Counted from the first letter of the stretch, positions 53,119-62,144 are shown. The stretch is 64,000 bases of DNA from an uncultured Bacteroidia bacterium (GCA_902767725.1 CACXIM010000010.1:1-64000); one strand, 5' to 3'. Notes: generated by a model from the letters alone, not told the origin. Made by a program: numbers and translations.

Positions 53119-53823
53119 TCAGTTGGTGTAGTCCACGCAATCGTCGGTGATAAGGGGCAGGTAGTTGAAGCGGCGCATGAGTTGGGCGATGGCAAGCACG
53201 TCTTTTTGACAGTAGGTTTTGATGCGTTCGATGTCGTTTTCCTGCCAGTACACGCGTCCAACTTCGCTGCCGTTGATGTCATCTTTCGGGGTGGGGATGT
53301 CGAGGATGGCGCAGAGCAAGTCCAAGGATGTGTAGCTCTTGTAGTCGCCAAACTTCCAGAGTTCCATGGTGTCGATGAAGTTGGTCTCCCATGGCTTCTT
53401 GCCAGCCACTTGCAGGACTTTGGGGATTTGTATGCCGTTGATGAGCATCCTTCGGGCGATGTAGGGGAAGTCGAACTCCTTGCCGTTGTGGGCGCAGAGC
53501 TGGGCATCGGGATAGTCGTAGTAGCGGTTCAGCATGTAGGCGAAATCGTTGAGCAGGACTTTCTCGTCGTGGCCATAGAACGACTTCAGGCGAAAACGGT
53601 TGCCGTTGAAGAATCCCACCGAGATGCAGACGATCTTTCCGAATTCGGCGTAGATGGCGGCTCGGTCATAGATGTCGGCAGGTGTGAGCTCCGCATTGTC
53701 GCGGCTCAATTGGTCAGCCTTCTTGTCCCATAGTTTCTGCATCCGTTCGTTGAGTTGGTCGTAGGTCTTTTCCTGCGAGACGGTCTCGATGTCGAGGAAG
53801 AGGATTTTGGAGAAGTCTATCAT
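53119..53823 (-). CDS. DEDD-type 3'-5' exonuclease
   Basis: A 234-residue RNase-H-fold exonuclease: KILFLDIETVSQ (motif I, Asp/Glu), LCAHNGKEFDFPYIARRML (motif II) and IKTYCQKDVLAIAQLM (motif III, YxxxD). Resembles the predicted PolB-associated exonuclease group. Transcribed directly before the DUF2779 nuclease, suggesting a nuclease pair acting together. Confidence 0.85.
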   Translation of the reverse strand: MIDFSKILFLDIETVSQEKTYDQLNERMQKLWDKKADQLSRDNAELTPADIYDRAAIYAEFGKIVCISVGFFNGNRFRLKSFYGHDEKVLLNDFAYMLNRYYDYPDAQLCAHNGKEFDFPYIARRMLINGIQIPKVLQVAGKKPWETNFIDTMELWKFGDYKSYTSLDLLCAILDIPTPKDDINGSEVGRVYWQENDIERIKTYCQKDVLAIAQLMRRFNYLPLITDDCVDYTN

Positions 53824-53825
53824 AA

Positions 53826-54050
53826 CAGTTGTCAGTTTATAATTGTTCAGTTGTTCAATTGTTGCTTCGCGTCACTGCGAGGAACGAAGCAGTCTAGAGT
53901 TGAATCTTAAGCTCAGTAGTCAGTTTATAGTTGTTCAGTTGTTCAGTTAGAATGGCCTATGGCTCGTTTCACCCAGGGGTGTCATTGCGGACTTGATTCG
54001 CAATCTCCTTCGGCCAAAGCGGGCCATGAGCCATTTCCCATAGTTTTATA
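53826..54050. repeat. Composite intergenic repeats
   Basis: Two direct copies of GT(C)AGTTTATA(A/G)TTGTTCAGTTGTTCA flank a GCTTCGCGTCACTGCGAGG element that also occurs at 18.08-18.20 kb; a GTCATTGCGGACTTGAT half-element follows, as at 44.66 kb. No gene is visible. Confidence 0.7.
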
Positions 54051-54053
54051 ATA

Positions 54054-54332
54054 CTATCTAATTTCTTGAAAATCATCATATTTTCCATTCGGTTTCACCG
54101 CATCAATCTTCATATCCGTGATAAATGAATAAGGTGTGCCTTCGCCACAAAGCAGGGTGAAACGGTCGAGGTCTTTTTCTTCGCCTTCGGCCTCGATGTG
54201 GACGCAGTCGTCGGTATAGTCGTTCTCGACATAGCCCACCACGTTGCATTGTAAACCATAGCGGTGTACATAACGCCGGAAGCCTACGTTGAACACGCGA
54301 CCGTAGATCCTTATGGAATAGGCTTTTGTCAT
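54054..54332 (-). CDS. Acylphosphatase
   Basis: A 92-residue enzyme: IYGRVFNVGFRRYVHRYGLQCNVVGYVEN contains the catalytic Arg (of GFRR) and Asn (of YVEN), though the usual QGVGF is NVGF. Hydrolyses acyl phosphates; physiological role unclear. The ATG at 54332 overlaps the DUF493 gene by 4 nt; an in-frame extension upstream would lie inside that gene. Confidence 0.85.
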   Translation of the reverse strand: MTKAYSIRIYGRVFNVGFRRYVHRYGLQCNVVGYVENDYTDDCVHIEAEGEEKDLDRFTLLCGEGTPYSFITDMKIDAVKPNGKYDDFQEIR

Positions 54333-54589
54333 AGGGCGAATTTTAGTCCGGGTATGGTCCTGAGTAGGGCGTATGTGCGCTCGAGATGCTCCTTGCTTTC
54401 GATGTCGATGTTGTAGCAATAGCTGAAGTAATTGCCTTTGCCGCTGCTCCTGACGTTGACGAAACTGTGAACGGTTTGACTCTCGCTGAGTGCTTGGCTG
54501 ATGTTGCGCTTGGCTTCTTCCATGGCAATCTCAGCGGCGATGATAAGCTTGATGTCGAAGTTCTGTGGGTAGGTAACTTTGTCGCTCAT
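54329..54589 (-). CDS. DUF493 (YbeD-like) protein
   Basis: An 86-residue protein whose C-terminal half (NVRSSGKGNYFSYCYNIDIESKEHLERTYALLRTIPGLKFAL) fits DUF493, an ACT-like small domain, known in E. coli as YbeD. Function not defined. -7 box TATCTTTG at 54615-54608. Confidence 0.8.
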   Translation of the reverse strand: MSDKVTYPQNFDIKLIIAAEIAMEEAKRNISQALSESQTVHSFVNVRSSGKGNYFSYCYNIDIESKEHLERTYALLRTIPGLKFAL

Positions 54590-54718
54590 GGGGAATTATT
54601 TAGATTGCAAAGATAGCAATCTTGTGCCGAAAATGGCATATTTTTTCTTTTTTGTCATGAAAAAAAACATGGGAATAATATTTGTTGTACTTTTGTAGTT
54701 TAGTTAATAAGTCGCAAT

Positions 54719-55714
54719 ATGTTGGCGCTTTGGGAATCGATAAAAGTATTCTTGAAAGGCATTATAATGGGCGCTGCCAATGTCTTTCCCATCTCCAGTG
54801 GCACGGTCTCGTTGGTGCTGGGGGTGTTCGAACGTTTTATCAATTCCATTAACTCTCTTAGAATCAAGAACTTCAAGCTTCTTTTCAAAGGCGAGTTCAA
54901 AGAATTCGGCAAACGCACCGATTTCAGGTTTTTCATCACTATCGTGTTGGGTCTTTTGGCTGGCATGGTGCTGACGTCCATCTTCCTGAAGCAGACGCTT
55001 AATTCGTATAAGGTCTACACTTGGTCGTTCTTCATCGGTCTCATCATCGCCTCGGTTATTTATGTGATGAAGAACATCGAAAAGGTGAATGTCAAAAACA
55101 TTCTGCTTGTCTTGGCAGGCATGGCTTTTTCATTCTTCCTCTCCATCAAGTCGAATCCTGAGTCCAACGAGAGTTTTATTTATCTTTTCCTCTGCGGCAT
55201 CATTGGTGCTACTGGTATGGTGGTCCCAGGTGTCTCGGGTTCGCACCTCATGTTGCTCATGGGCAACTACGAGTTGATTGTCACCCGTGCCATCCCTGAT
55301 ATGACGCGGGCTGCCACCTTCATGAACGGGGCAAGGATACTTATTCCTTTCGTATTAGGTGCCTTGGTCAGTATCGTGATGTTCTCTCATCTGCTTGCTT
55401 GGTTGATGCGTGAGTATCGTGATTCCACGCTCTCAGTGTTGGCGGGTTTCATGTTGGGCAGCTTACCCGTGGTTTACCCATGGAAGGTACCGGGTGAGTC
55501 GACCTATATCTTCTCGATGCCAAGTTGGAATGGCGAATTGTTAGGGGCCATTATCACGGCAGGCGTGGGCTTCGCCACGGTTTTCATCCTGGAGCTTTTG
55601 GCGCGTCACAGCAAGAAGAAACAATTGGAAAGATTGCAGAATCCGAAACCCAAGAGACAAAAGAAACATAGGAAACAAAAGAAACATGGCAGGAAAAAAG
55701 CTAAGAAGAATTGA
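54719..55714 (+). CDS. DUF368 membrane protein
   Basis: A 331-residue polytopic membrane protein with the DUF368 motif FLKGIIMGAANVFPISSGTVSLVLGVFERFI and GMVVPGVSGSHLMLLMGNYE; about eight helices and a very basic Lys/Arg-rich C-terminal tail (from about residue 300). The family is proposed to handle undecaprenyl phosphate recycling, but this is not proven for it. Promoter box TACTTTTG at 54688-54695. Overlaps the S4 gene by 29 nt. Confidence 0.82.
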   Translation: MLALWESIKVFLKGIIMGAANVFPISSGTVSLVLGVFERFINSINSLRIKNFKLLFKGEFKEFGKRTDFRFFITIVLGLLAGMVLTSIFLKQTLNSYKVYTWSFFIGLIIASVIYVMKNIEKVNVKNILLVLAGMAFSFFLSIKSNPESNESFIYLFLCGIIGATGMVVPGVSGSHLMLLMGNYELIVTRAIPDMTRAATFMNGARILIPFVLGALVSIVMFSHLLAWLMREYRDSTLSVLAGFMLGSLPVVYPWKVPGESTYIFSMPSWNGELLGAIITAGVGFATVFILELLARHSKKKQLERLQNPKPKRQKKHRKQKKHGRKKAKKN

Positions 55715-55928
55715 TTTCGCCCTTCGTGAAGACGAGACTTTTATCCCGCTCATCGGCTTGCTGAAGGCCACCGGTGTGGTGGAGTCGGGGAGTGAGGCAC
55801 AGGAAGTGGTCACCGCGGGCTTGGTGCTCCGAAACGGTGAGGTGGAGACCCGCAAACGCGCCAAAATCACTGCTGGAGAAGTGATTGTGTTTGAGGGTTT
55901 TGAGATTTTCGTCGAAGGCTGTGACTAA
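55686..55928 (+). CDS. S4-domain RNA-binding protein
   Basis: An 80-residue protein that is a single S4-like domain (FIPLIGLLKATGVVESGSEAQEVVTAGLVLRNGEVETRKRAKI), of the YbcJ type that binds RNA. It overlaps the DUF368 gene tail. Function beyond RNA binding is unknown. Confidence 0.82.
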   Translation: MAGKKLRRIDFALREDETFIPLIGLLKATGVVESGSEAQEVVTAGLVLRNGEVETRKRAKITAGEVIVFEGFEIFVEGCD

Positions 55929-55944
55929 TGAAAAACTAAGTATC

Positions 55945-56352
55945 ATGGATAAACTGGAACAATTCATAGCGTCGATTTTGGAGACGCGCAGGGTGTGGCT
56001 ATTGGAAGCTAAGGAAGGCTTCTTCGCCATGCTGGAAGACAACAACGGCGAGTCGTACATACCTCTTTGGGAATCAGAGGATTTGGCGAAAAAAGCCGCC
56101 CAAGGCGACTGGGAAGGCTATACGGTGACCGACATGGGCTTCTCCGAGCTGGGACATTGGCTCAAGGAGCTGTCTGCCGACGAGATCGACATCGCCGTGT
56201 CGCCCGAAGCCGACGGCGAGATTACGGCCATTCCTTCCTATAAGTTCAGAAACTGGCTGAAACCTTACGACGACCATTCTTACAAGGAAAAGGACGACGA
56301 GGAAGACGATGATTTCGATTATGGTGAGGGTTGGGCGCAGCCGTGGAGTTAG
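55945..56352 (+). CDS. DUF2750 domain protein
   Basis: A 135-residue acidic protein: VWLLEAKEGFFAMLEDNNGESYIPLWESEDLAKKAAQGDWEGYTVTDMGFSEL is the DUF2750 pattern; the tail is strongly acidic (KDDEEDDDFDYGEG). Function unknown. Start at ATG 55945, 16 nt after the S4 gene. Confidence 0.8.
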   Translation: MDKLEQFIASILETRRVWLLEAKEGFFAMLEDNNGESYIPLWESEDLAKKAAQGDWEGYTVTDMGFSELGHWLKELSADEIDIAVSPEADGEITAIPSYKFRNWLKPYDDHSYKEKDDEEDDDFDYGEGWAQPWS

Positions 56353-56396
56353 TTTAGAGTTTAGGGTTTAGAGTTTAGGGTTTAGAGTTTAGAGTA
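56350..56396. repeat. GTTTAGAGTTTAGG tandem repeat
   Basis: About six imperfect TTTAG(A/G)G units in the gap before trkH. Short low-complexity array of a kind common in Bacteroidales intergenic DNA. Confidence 0.8.
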
Positions 56397-56452
56397 GACT
56401 GTGTGTCTGCCAGTTGTAGGTACGCAATACTTGTGTCCGAAATAGGTAAGGT

Positions 56453-57955
56453 ATGAAAAGCAAGCTGTTTGGTGTATTGTTGCTGATTGAGGCCGCAGCC
56501 TTGTTGCTGACGGCAGCGGTGGCTTTGCACTATCAGCGTGTGGCAGGGGAGACCGATGCCCATTGTTTTCTCCTAACGGCTGGCTTGACGGGTGCTGTGG
56601 GTCTTTTGCTCTACAACATAGGCAACTCTATGAAAAAGAGCCAATTGCAGATTCGCGATTCTTTCATGGTAGTGGCCTTGTCGTGGGTGCTGTTCTCCTT
56701 GTTTGGCATGCTGCCTTTCCTGATGAATGGCACAGTCGACAATGTGACGGATGCCTTCTTTGAGACCATGTCGGGATTTTCAACCACTGGTGCCACCATT
56801 CTCAGTAATATCGACCAACAGCCGCATGGCATCCTGTTTTGGCGCAGCATCATGCAGTGGATGGGTGGTTTGGGTGTTGTGGTGTTCACTTTGGCCTTTA
56901 TCCCTTCGGTGGCCAAAGGCTCGAAGAAGATGTCGCTATTCGCCGCCGAGGCGCCAGGCTTGAGCGTGGAAAAACTGGCCCCGACCATGGGTGCCACCTC
57001 GCGCTTGTTGTGGATTATCTACATCGCGCTGACGTTGCTGTGTGCCTTCTTCTATCATCTGGGGCCCATGAACAAGTTCGATGCTGTGTGTCATGCGTTT
57101 ACGACCATCGCTACGGGTGGCTTCAGCACGCACCAGGCTAGCATTGGCTATTTCCAATCCAACTATATCGAGTGCGTCTGTATCGTCTTCATGTTGATGT
57201 CGGGCATCAACTTTGCCATGTATCATTTCTTGTTCACGCGTCGCTTCGATGTGATTCGGCGCAACGAGGAGCTGCGATGGTATTTGCTGGCCATCCTTAT
57301 TTTTACCTTGCTTTTTGTGGGTCGTTTCTATTTTGCACCGCATTTCAACACTATCACCGAAGACCAATTGGCCTCGCATCCGCAGACGTGGTGGGAGCGT
57401 GTCCGCACCTCGATGTTCCATGTGGTGGCCTTGCTGTCGAATACGGGCTTCCAAGGCAGCAACTACGACTATGACCTTTGGGGCCGTCTCTTTCTCATTC
57501 CTACGGTCATCATGATGGTAGTTGGTGGCTGTGCAGGCTCCACCAGCGGCGGCATCAAGATGGTGCGTGTCATCGTGTTAGTCAAATACATGAAAAAGAC
57601 CCTCAACGAGTTGATTCACTCGTCGAGTGTGTATACGGTCAAGATCTCGGGGCAGATTGTGGAAGACCTCAGCCTGAAGCGTGTGCTGTCGTTCTTCTCG
57701 CTATTCATCATCGTCTTCATGGTCAACATCGTGGTGCTTTCCGCTTCGGGCATGAGCTTCGAGGACGGCGCCATTTCTTTCCTGACTTGTTTCAGCAACT
57801 ACGGCCCAGGGTCGGGCATCACGGGACCGAGCGGCAACTTTGACGCCATTCCCAACGTGGCCAAATGGTTGCTTTCGTTCGACATGCTTGTGGGCCGTTT
57901 GGAGATTTTCACCATACTACTGCTTTTTTCGAGGAGCTTCTGGCGAGCAAAATGA
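56453..57955 (+). CDS. trkH: TrkH-family potassium uptake protein
   Basis: A 500-residue membrane protein with the four-pore-loop Trk architecture: FETMSGFSTTGATIL (selectivity filter 1), FTTIATGGFSTHQASIG (filter 2), LLSNTGFQGSNYD and FLTCFSNYGPGSGITGP (filters 3 and 4), plus a GGCAGSTSGGIKMVR motif. It imports K+ with a cytoplasmic TrkA/KtrA gate, which is not encoded next to it. Confidence 0.92.
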   Translation: MKSKLFGVLLLIEAAALLLTAAVALHYQRVAGETDAHCFLLTAGLTGAVGLLLYNIGNSMKKSQLQIRDSFMVVALSWVLFSLFGMLPFLMNGTVDNVTDAFFETMSGFSTTGATILSNIDQQPHGILFWRSIMQWMGGLGVVVFTLAFIPSVAKGSKKMSLFAAEAPGLSVEKLAPTMGATSRLLWIIYIALTLLCAFFYHLGPMNKFDAVCHAFTTIATGGFSTHQASIGYFQSNYIECVCIVFMLMSGINFAMYHFLFTRRFDVIRRNEELRWYLLAILIFTLLFVGRFYFAPHFNTITEDQLASHPQTWWERVRTSMFHVVALLSNTGFQGSNYDYDLWGRLFLIPTVIMMVVGGCAGSTSGGIKMVRVIVLVKYMKKTLNELIHSSSVYTVKISGQIVEDLSLKRVLSFFSLFIIVFMVNIVVLSASGMSFEDGAISFLTCFSNYGPGSGITGPSGNFDAIPNVAKWLLSFDMLVGRLEIFTILLLFSRSFWRAK

Positions 57956-57957
57956 TG

Positions 57958-58809
57958 TTATTTAGTATATTTGAGAACTAGACCATAGGCTATGACGAAA
58001 ATGACGATGAGCGCAATCACGCCTAGCATACTGTAATAGAGGGCTGTAGTCAGAGTGCTTCGCCAGATGGTCTTGACCGTGCTGAATCCCATCATCCTTC
58101 TGAAACAAGCCGTTAATGCCGTGATGATGGCGATTGGCTCTAGGAGTGCCATTGTTTCGTAAATGCTAGTGGAGATGGGATAGATGAGGTTGATCACACA
58201 GCGGTACAGCACCAAGATAACCAAAGCATAGACCATGCCGACGGTGTATTCGGCCAAATAATAGCGTTTTCGATTCTGTATGCCAAAACAAATCCTTGCT
58301 GCGATGACGAACAGGGGCAAGGTGAGCATGTAACACAGCGTGTAATGATTGAGGTAAAAGTGGAACGCTTTGACTACGAGTCGGTCAATCTCGAGGGCTA
58401 TTTGCACATTTTCTTGGGTGTTGTTGGTAAAATCCAGATCCAAGTCGGATGATATCACACCTTTACTGCCAGTAAGGGTAAAAATCAAGATGTAAACTGT
58501 TAAAGCCAGAAACAGCATGGGAAAAGGGGAGACATACTTTCTTCGCTTCCCGTTAAGAATCTCGACAATCATCTTCCCAGGACGCGAAAACAGGTTCTTG
58601 AGGGTGTAGGCAACGCCTCCGTCTCTGCCTAAAACAGCCGCGAGCAGGTTCCCAAAAATAAATCTCAGCGTAAAGCGCCCAGTCTCAGCGTTTTGTCCGC
58701 ACTTTGGGCAAAAATTGCCTTCGAACTCGGTGCCGCAGTTGAGGCACTTGGTGGTGTTGTGTTCGGGTTGGTTCTTGGTCTTTACTGTGGTTTGTATTTT
58801 GTTCTCCAT
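57958..58809 (-). CDS. DUF3667 membrane protein with zinc ribbon
   Basis: A 283-residue protein: zinc ribbon CLNCGTEFEGNFCPKCGQ (residues 22-39), then the DUF3667 signature (SRPGKMIVEILNGKRRKYVSPFPMLFLALTVYILIF) and about five membrane helices. Function unknown. Ends 3 nt from trkH in convergent orientation. Confidence 0.85.
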   Translation of the reverse strand: MENKIQTTVKTKNQPEHNTTKCLNCGTEFEGNFCPKCGQNAETGRFTLRFIFGNLLAAVLGRDGGVAYTLKNLFSRPGKMIVEILNGKRRKYVSPFPMLFLALTVYILIFTLTGSKGVISSDLDLDFTNNTQENVQIALEIDRLVVKAFHFYLNHYTLCYMLTLPLFVIAARICFGIQNRKRYYLAEYTVGMVYALVILVLYRCVINLIYPISTSIYETMALLEPIAIITALTACFRRMMGFSTVKTIWRSTLTTALYYSMLGVIALIVIFVIAYGLVLKYTK

Positions 58810-59019
58810 GATGTTCGGGTTGATGGGGCAAAGGTAGGGAAAAGATTGGATTATATAAAAGAATAATCCTTATGGTCGCTATCTGCGTGCCGCAGATGAA
58901 AAAACCATTATGGATTTGTGTTTCTCATAGACGGAATTGGCAAATACCAATTTAACCTGTTGATAATTTTGTTGACAAAAAATTGATGTTTTTTTGAGGC
59001 CTATGTTAATGAATCATGT

Positions 59020-59027
59020 TATCTTTG
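59020..59027 (+). promoter_or_regulatory. Promoter of hsdM
   Basis: TATCTTTG with a TTTTTG stretch (58991-58996) about 23 nt upstream. Confidence 0.6.
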
Positions 59028-59072
59028 CAGAACAAGGAGCGCATTAAATAGTAATGATAGAGCAATAGCATT

Positions 59073-60641
59073 ATGGCAAAAAAAACCAAACCCAATAAAA
59101 AGCAAGAGAAAACCATGGAAGCGGCCCTCTGGGAGTCGTGCAACAAACTGCGCGGTGCCGTGGAACCTGCCGAATACAAACATGTAGTATTGAGCCTGAT
59201 CTTCCTCAAATACGCTGGCGACCGCTTTGAGCAACGCAAGCAGGAACTCGTTGAGCAAGGGCTGAAGGAATATATCGACCAGGTGGAGTTTTATACGGCG
59301 GAGAATGTGTTTTACCTTACGCCCGAATGCCGCTGGACCTACATCATGGAGAACGCCAAGCAGTCCAACATCTTCCAAATCATTGATGACGCGCTCACCA
59401 ATATCGAGAAGATGAACAAGCAACTGGCAGGCGCATTGCCGAGCAACTACTACTCCAACCTTGGTTTGGACAAGACCAAGTTTGCCTCGCTGCTCGACGA
59501 AATCAACAAACTGGATACCGTCAAGGACTCGGAGAACGATTTAATTGGACGTGTTTATGAGTATTTCTTGGGCAAGTTTGCCATCGCAGAAGGCAAGGGT
59601 AAGGGAGAATATTACACGCCAAAATCCATTGTCAACCTCATCGCTGAGCTCATTGAGCCGTATGATGGCAAGATATATGACCCATGCTGTGGCTCAGGTG
59701 GTATGTTTGTGCAGTCGATGAAGTTCGTGAAGGCGCACCATGGCAACCAAAAGAATGTGAGCGTTTATGGTCAGGAAAACACCAACACCACCTTCAAGCT
59801 GGCGCGCATGAACCTCGCCATACGTGGCATTTCTGCTGACATCAAGCAGGGCGACACCTTCCACAACGACCAGCACAAGGATTTGAAAGCCGACTACATC
59901 ATGGCCAATCCGCCTTTCAACCAGAAAGACTGGCGCGAGGAGAACCAACTCACCAACGATGCCCGCTGGAGTGGCTACGAACTGCCGCCGACTTCGAATG
60001 CCAACTATGGCTGGATTTTGAACATCCTTTCCAAACTCTCCACCAACGGCGTGGCGGGTTTCCTGTTGGCCAACGGCGCTTTGAGTGCCGACGGTACCGA
60101 GCTGGCTATCCGTCGTAAACTTATCGAGAACGACAAGGTGGAGGCCATTCTCATCCTGCCGAGAAACTTGTTTTATTCGACCGATATCAGCGTGACGCTG
60201 TGGATCTTGAACAACAACAAGAAGGCGCGTGTGGTGAAGAAAAACGGTGTGGAGATGCATTACCGCGACCGCGAGGGCGAAGTGCTGTTTATGGACTTGC
60301 GGCAGATGGGCATTCCGTTTGAGAAGAAATATATCGAGTTGGACCCAGAGACTCGCGACACCGTGACCCGCACCTATCACAACTGGCAACAGGAAGGCTA
60401 CGAACAAACCTATAAGGACACACCGGAATTCTGTCAGTCGGTAAAGATGCAGACCATAGCGGAAAAAGGCTATTCGTTGGTGCCGAGCAAGTACATTGAG
60501 TTTGTCAACCGCGACGAGCAGATTGACTTCGATGCGAAGATGCGGGAACTGCAAACGGAAATGCGTGATTTGTTGCAGGAGGAAGAAAAAAGTAAAAGAG
60601 AATTGATGGCACTCTTTGAAAAACTAGGATATAATTTGTAA
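59073..60641 (+). CDS. hsdM: Type I restriction-modification methyltransferase subunit
   Basis: A 522-residue M subunit: N-terminal HsdM domain (AALWESCNKLRGAVEPAEYKHVVLSLIFLKYAGDRFEQ), S-adenosylmethionine motif DPCCGSGGMFVQS (about 198-210) and motif IV ANPPFNQKDW. Methylates adenine together with HsdS. hsdS lies 2.4 kb downstream, separated by a Fic and a HEPN-like gene, and hsdR is not in the window. Confidence 0.93.
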   Translation: MAKKTKPNKKQEKTMEAALWESCNKLRGAVEPAEYKHVVLSLIFLKYAGDRFEQRKQELVEQGLKEYIDQVEFYTAENVFYLTPECRWTYIMENAKQSNIFQIIDDALTNIEKMNKQLAGALPSNYYSNLGLDKTKFASLLDEINKLDTVKDSENDLIGRVYEYFLGKFAIAEGKGKGEYYTPKSIVNLIAELIEPYDGKIYDPCCGSGGMFVQSMKFVKAHHGNQKNVSVYGQENTNTTFKLARMNLAIRGISADIKQGDTFHNDQHKDLKADYIMANPPFNQKDWREENQLTNDARWSGYELPPTSNANYGWILNILSKLSTNGVAGFLLANGALSADGTELAIRRKLIENDKVEAILILPRNLFYSTDISVTLWILNNNKKARVVKKNGVEMHYRDREGEVLFMDLRQMGIPFEKKYIELDPETRDTVTRTYHNWQQEGYEQTYKDTPEFCQSVKMQTIAEKGYSLVPSKYIEFVNRDEQIDFDAKMRELQTEMRDLLQEEEKSKRELMALFEKLGYNL

Positions 60642-60643
60642 AA

Positions 60644-60674
60644 TTCTTTCCAATTCTGCAAATATTGGAAAGAA
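60644..60674. promoter_or_regulatory. Palindromic operator upstream of fic, copy 1
   Basis: TTCTTTCCAAT and ATTGGAAAGAA arms with 9 nt between form a dyad 15 nt upstream of the fic -7 box. A near-identical copy follows fic at 62044. The Fic protein carries a winged-helix at its C-terminus that could bind it. Confidence 0.65.
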
Positions 60675-60689
60675 ATGGAAATTATTTTG

Positions 60690-60697
60690 TATCTTTG
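60690..60697 (+). promoter_or_regulatory. Promoter of fic
   Basis: TATCTTTG, 23 nt before the ATG; the operator dyad covers the -33 region. Confidence 0.6.
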
Positions 60698-60720
60698 CCG
60701 TCTGAAAAACCAAATAAGAT

Positions 60721-62040
60721 ATGATTGAAAAAGCACCCAAATTAGACCCAGAAGATTTCTCAAGGTATTATTTCAGCAAGGGATATAGTGAGGATTCCGA
60801 TGTGAATGCACTGGTTGACAAAGCTAATGACAATTATGAGTATTGGGATACGGTCAAATACAAAAAACGTCCTGACAATTGTTCGGCGGAAGAATTATGG
60901 AAACGTATCAAGATGTCACGGATAATGATGTCGGCACAATCATGGGATAAATACAAGGTGTCTTTTGGGTTCACTAACAAAATGCAGCGGCTTTGCCATG
61001 AATTTGACATGAACTTCGGTCAAGGGTGGATGTATCAGCCAGATATTACAGAAGATAGCAAAAAGCAGTATTTGAAAAGTTCCTTGATGGAAGAGGCCAT
61101 CTATTCCAGTATGATAGAAGGTGCCGCCACCACGCGCAAGGTGGCGAAAGAGATGCTTCGTTTGAAAAAACTGCCGAAAGACAGGTCTCAGCAGATGATC
61201 GTGAACAATTACAACACCATTCAGTTTATCTCTGGTCATAAGGACACCCCATTGTCTGTCGAACTGCTGCTTGAGATACATCGGCTTATCACGGAAAAGA
61301 CGTTAAAGAACGAAGAAGATGCTGGACGTTTCCGTACGGAAGAAGATGATATAGTGGTGTTTGACGTGATGGCCGGGGAAACGGTTCACACACCTCCTGA
61401 GGCGGAAAAACTGCCCCAATTTGCCATAGACTTGTGTGAATACTTTAACGACAGCAACGCTGTGCCTTATGTCCATCCTATCATCAGGGGTATTATCATA
61501 CATTTTATGGTGGGTTATTTTCATCCATTTGTCGATGGCAATGGCCGCACTGCACGTGCCTTGTTCTATTGGTATATGTTGAAGGAAGGCTATTGGATGA
61601 CTGAGTATCTTTCCATTTCGCGTGTGATTGCCAAATCTAAGAAGGCATATGAAAAGGCCTATCTTTATACCGAGGTTGACGAGATGGACTTGGGGTATTT
61701 TATCCATTACAACATGAAAGTGTTGGAACAGGCTTATCGTGAGTTAAAAGAGTACATCCAACGGAAACAGACGGAAAAGAGGACTGCGCACCAATATATG
61801 CGTTTGGGATATATCAATGAGCGGCAGGCTCAAGTCATACAAAGGTTTGTAGACGATCCTAATGAAGTCATCACGGTGAAAGAGATGCAGGAACGTTTCT
61901 CCATCAGTCCGACCACGGCAAAGCAGGACATTGTGAATCTGATGGAGCGTGGACTATTGAAGGAGATTTCCTTCAACAAGGTTAAGAAAGGATATATAAA
62001 AGGTGAGCTTTTTGATGCAGTATTAGCGGCAATAAAATGA
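60721..62040 (+). CDS. Fic-family protein with inhibitory helix and winged HTH
   Basis: A 439-residue Fic protein. An (S/T)xxxE(G/N) inhibitory motif, SSMIEG (Ser 129 to Gly 134), precedes the fic core HPFVDGNGRTARA (His 268, Arg 276), so it is a self-inhibited class II enzyme expected to AMPylate target proteins. The C-terminal part is a DeoR/GntR-like winged helix (TVKEMQERFSISPTTAKQDIVNLMERGLLKEI, about 375-410), suggesting autoregulation through the flanking palindromes. Located inside the type I R-M locus. Confidence 0.88.
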   Translation: MIEKAPKLDPEDFSRYYFSKGYSEDSDVNALVDKANDNYEYWDTVKYKKRPDNCSAEELWKRIKMSRIMMSAQSWDKYKVSFGFTNKMQRLCHEFDMNFGQGWMYQPDITEDSKKQYLKSSLMEEAIYSSMIEGAATTRKVAKEMLRLKKLPKDRSQQMIVNNYNTIQFISGHKDTPLSVELLLEIHRLITEKTLKNEEDAGRFRTEEDDIVVFDVMAGETVHTPPEAEKLPQFAIDLCEYFNDSNAVPYVHPIIRGIIIHFMVGYFHPFVDGNGRTARALFYWYMLKEGYWMTEYLSISRVIAKSKKAYEKAYLYTEVDEMDLGYFIHYNMKVLEQAYRELKEYIQRKQTEKRTAHQYMRLGYINERQAQVIQRFVDDPNEVITVKEMQERFSISPTTAKQDIVNLMERGLLKEISFNKVKKGYIKGELFDAVLAAIK

Positions 62041-62043
62041 GAA

Positions 62044-62076
62044 TTTCTTTCCAGTTTTGCGAAAATTGGAAAGAAA
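62044..62076. promoter_or_regulatory. Palindromic operator after fic, copy 2
   Basis: TTTCTTTCCAGTTTTGC and its partner CGAAAATTGGAAAGAAA, an almost complete 33-bp dyad with the same sequence as copy 1 and the same following AATGGAAA. It lies 4 nt after the fic stop and before the HEPN-like gene. Confidence 0.65.
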
Positions 62077-62144
62077 TGGAAAGGGATAAAGAAAAATGGT
62101 TAGCGCTATGTGAAGATATAACGAATGGTGATGTTCATTTATGA
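62076..62144 (+). CDS. Possible 22-codon leader ORF
   Basis: A short frame starting ATGGAAAGGG inside the end of the palindrome and stopping in an ATGA overlap with the HEPN-like gene start (62141). It may be a leader peptide for translational coupling, or chance; the protein sequence is unrecognised. Confidence 0.25.
   Translation: MERDKEKWLALCEDITNGDVHL

Noticed and set aside
56350..56396. Telomere-like TTTAGGG array
   Set aside because: Too short and irregular, in a circular-type bacterial chromosome; similar low-complexity arrays are common between Bacteroidales genes.
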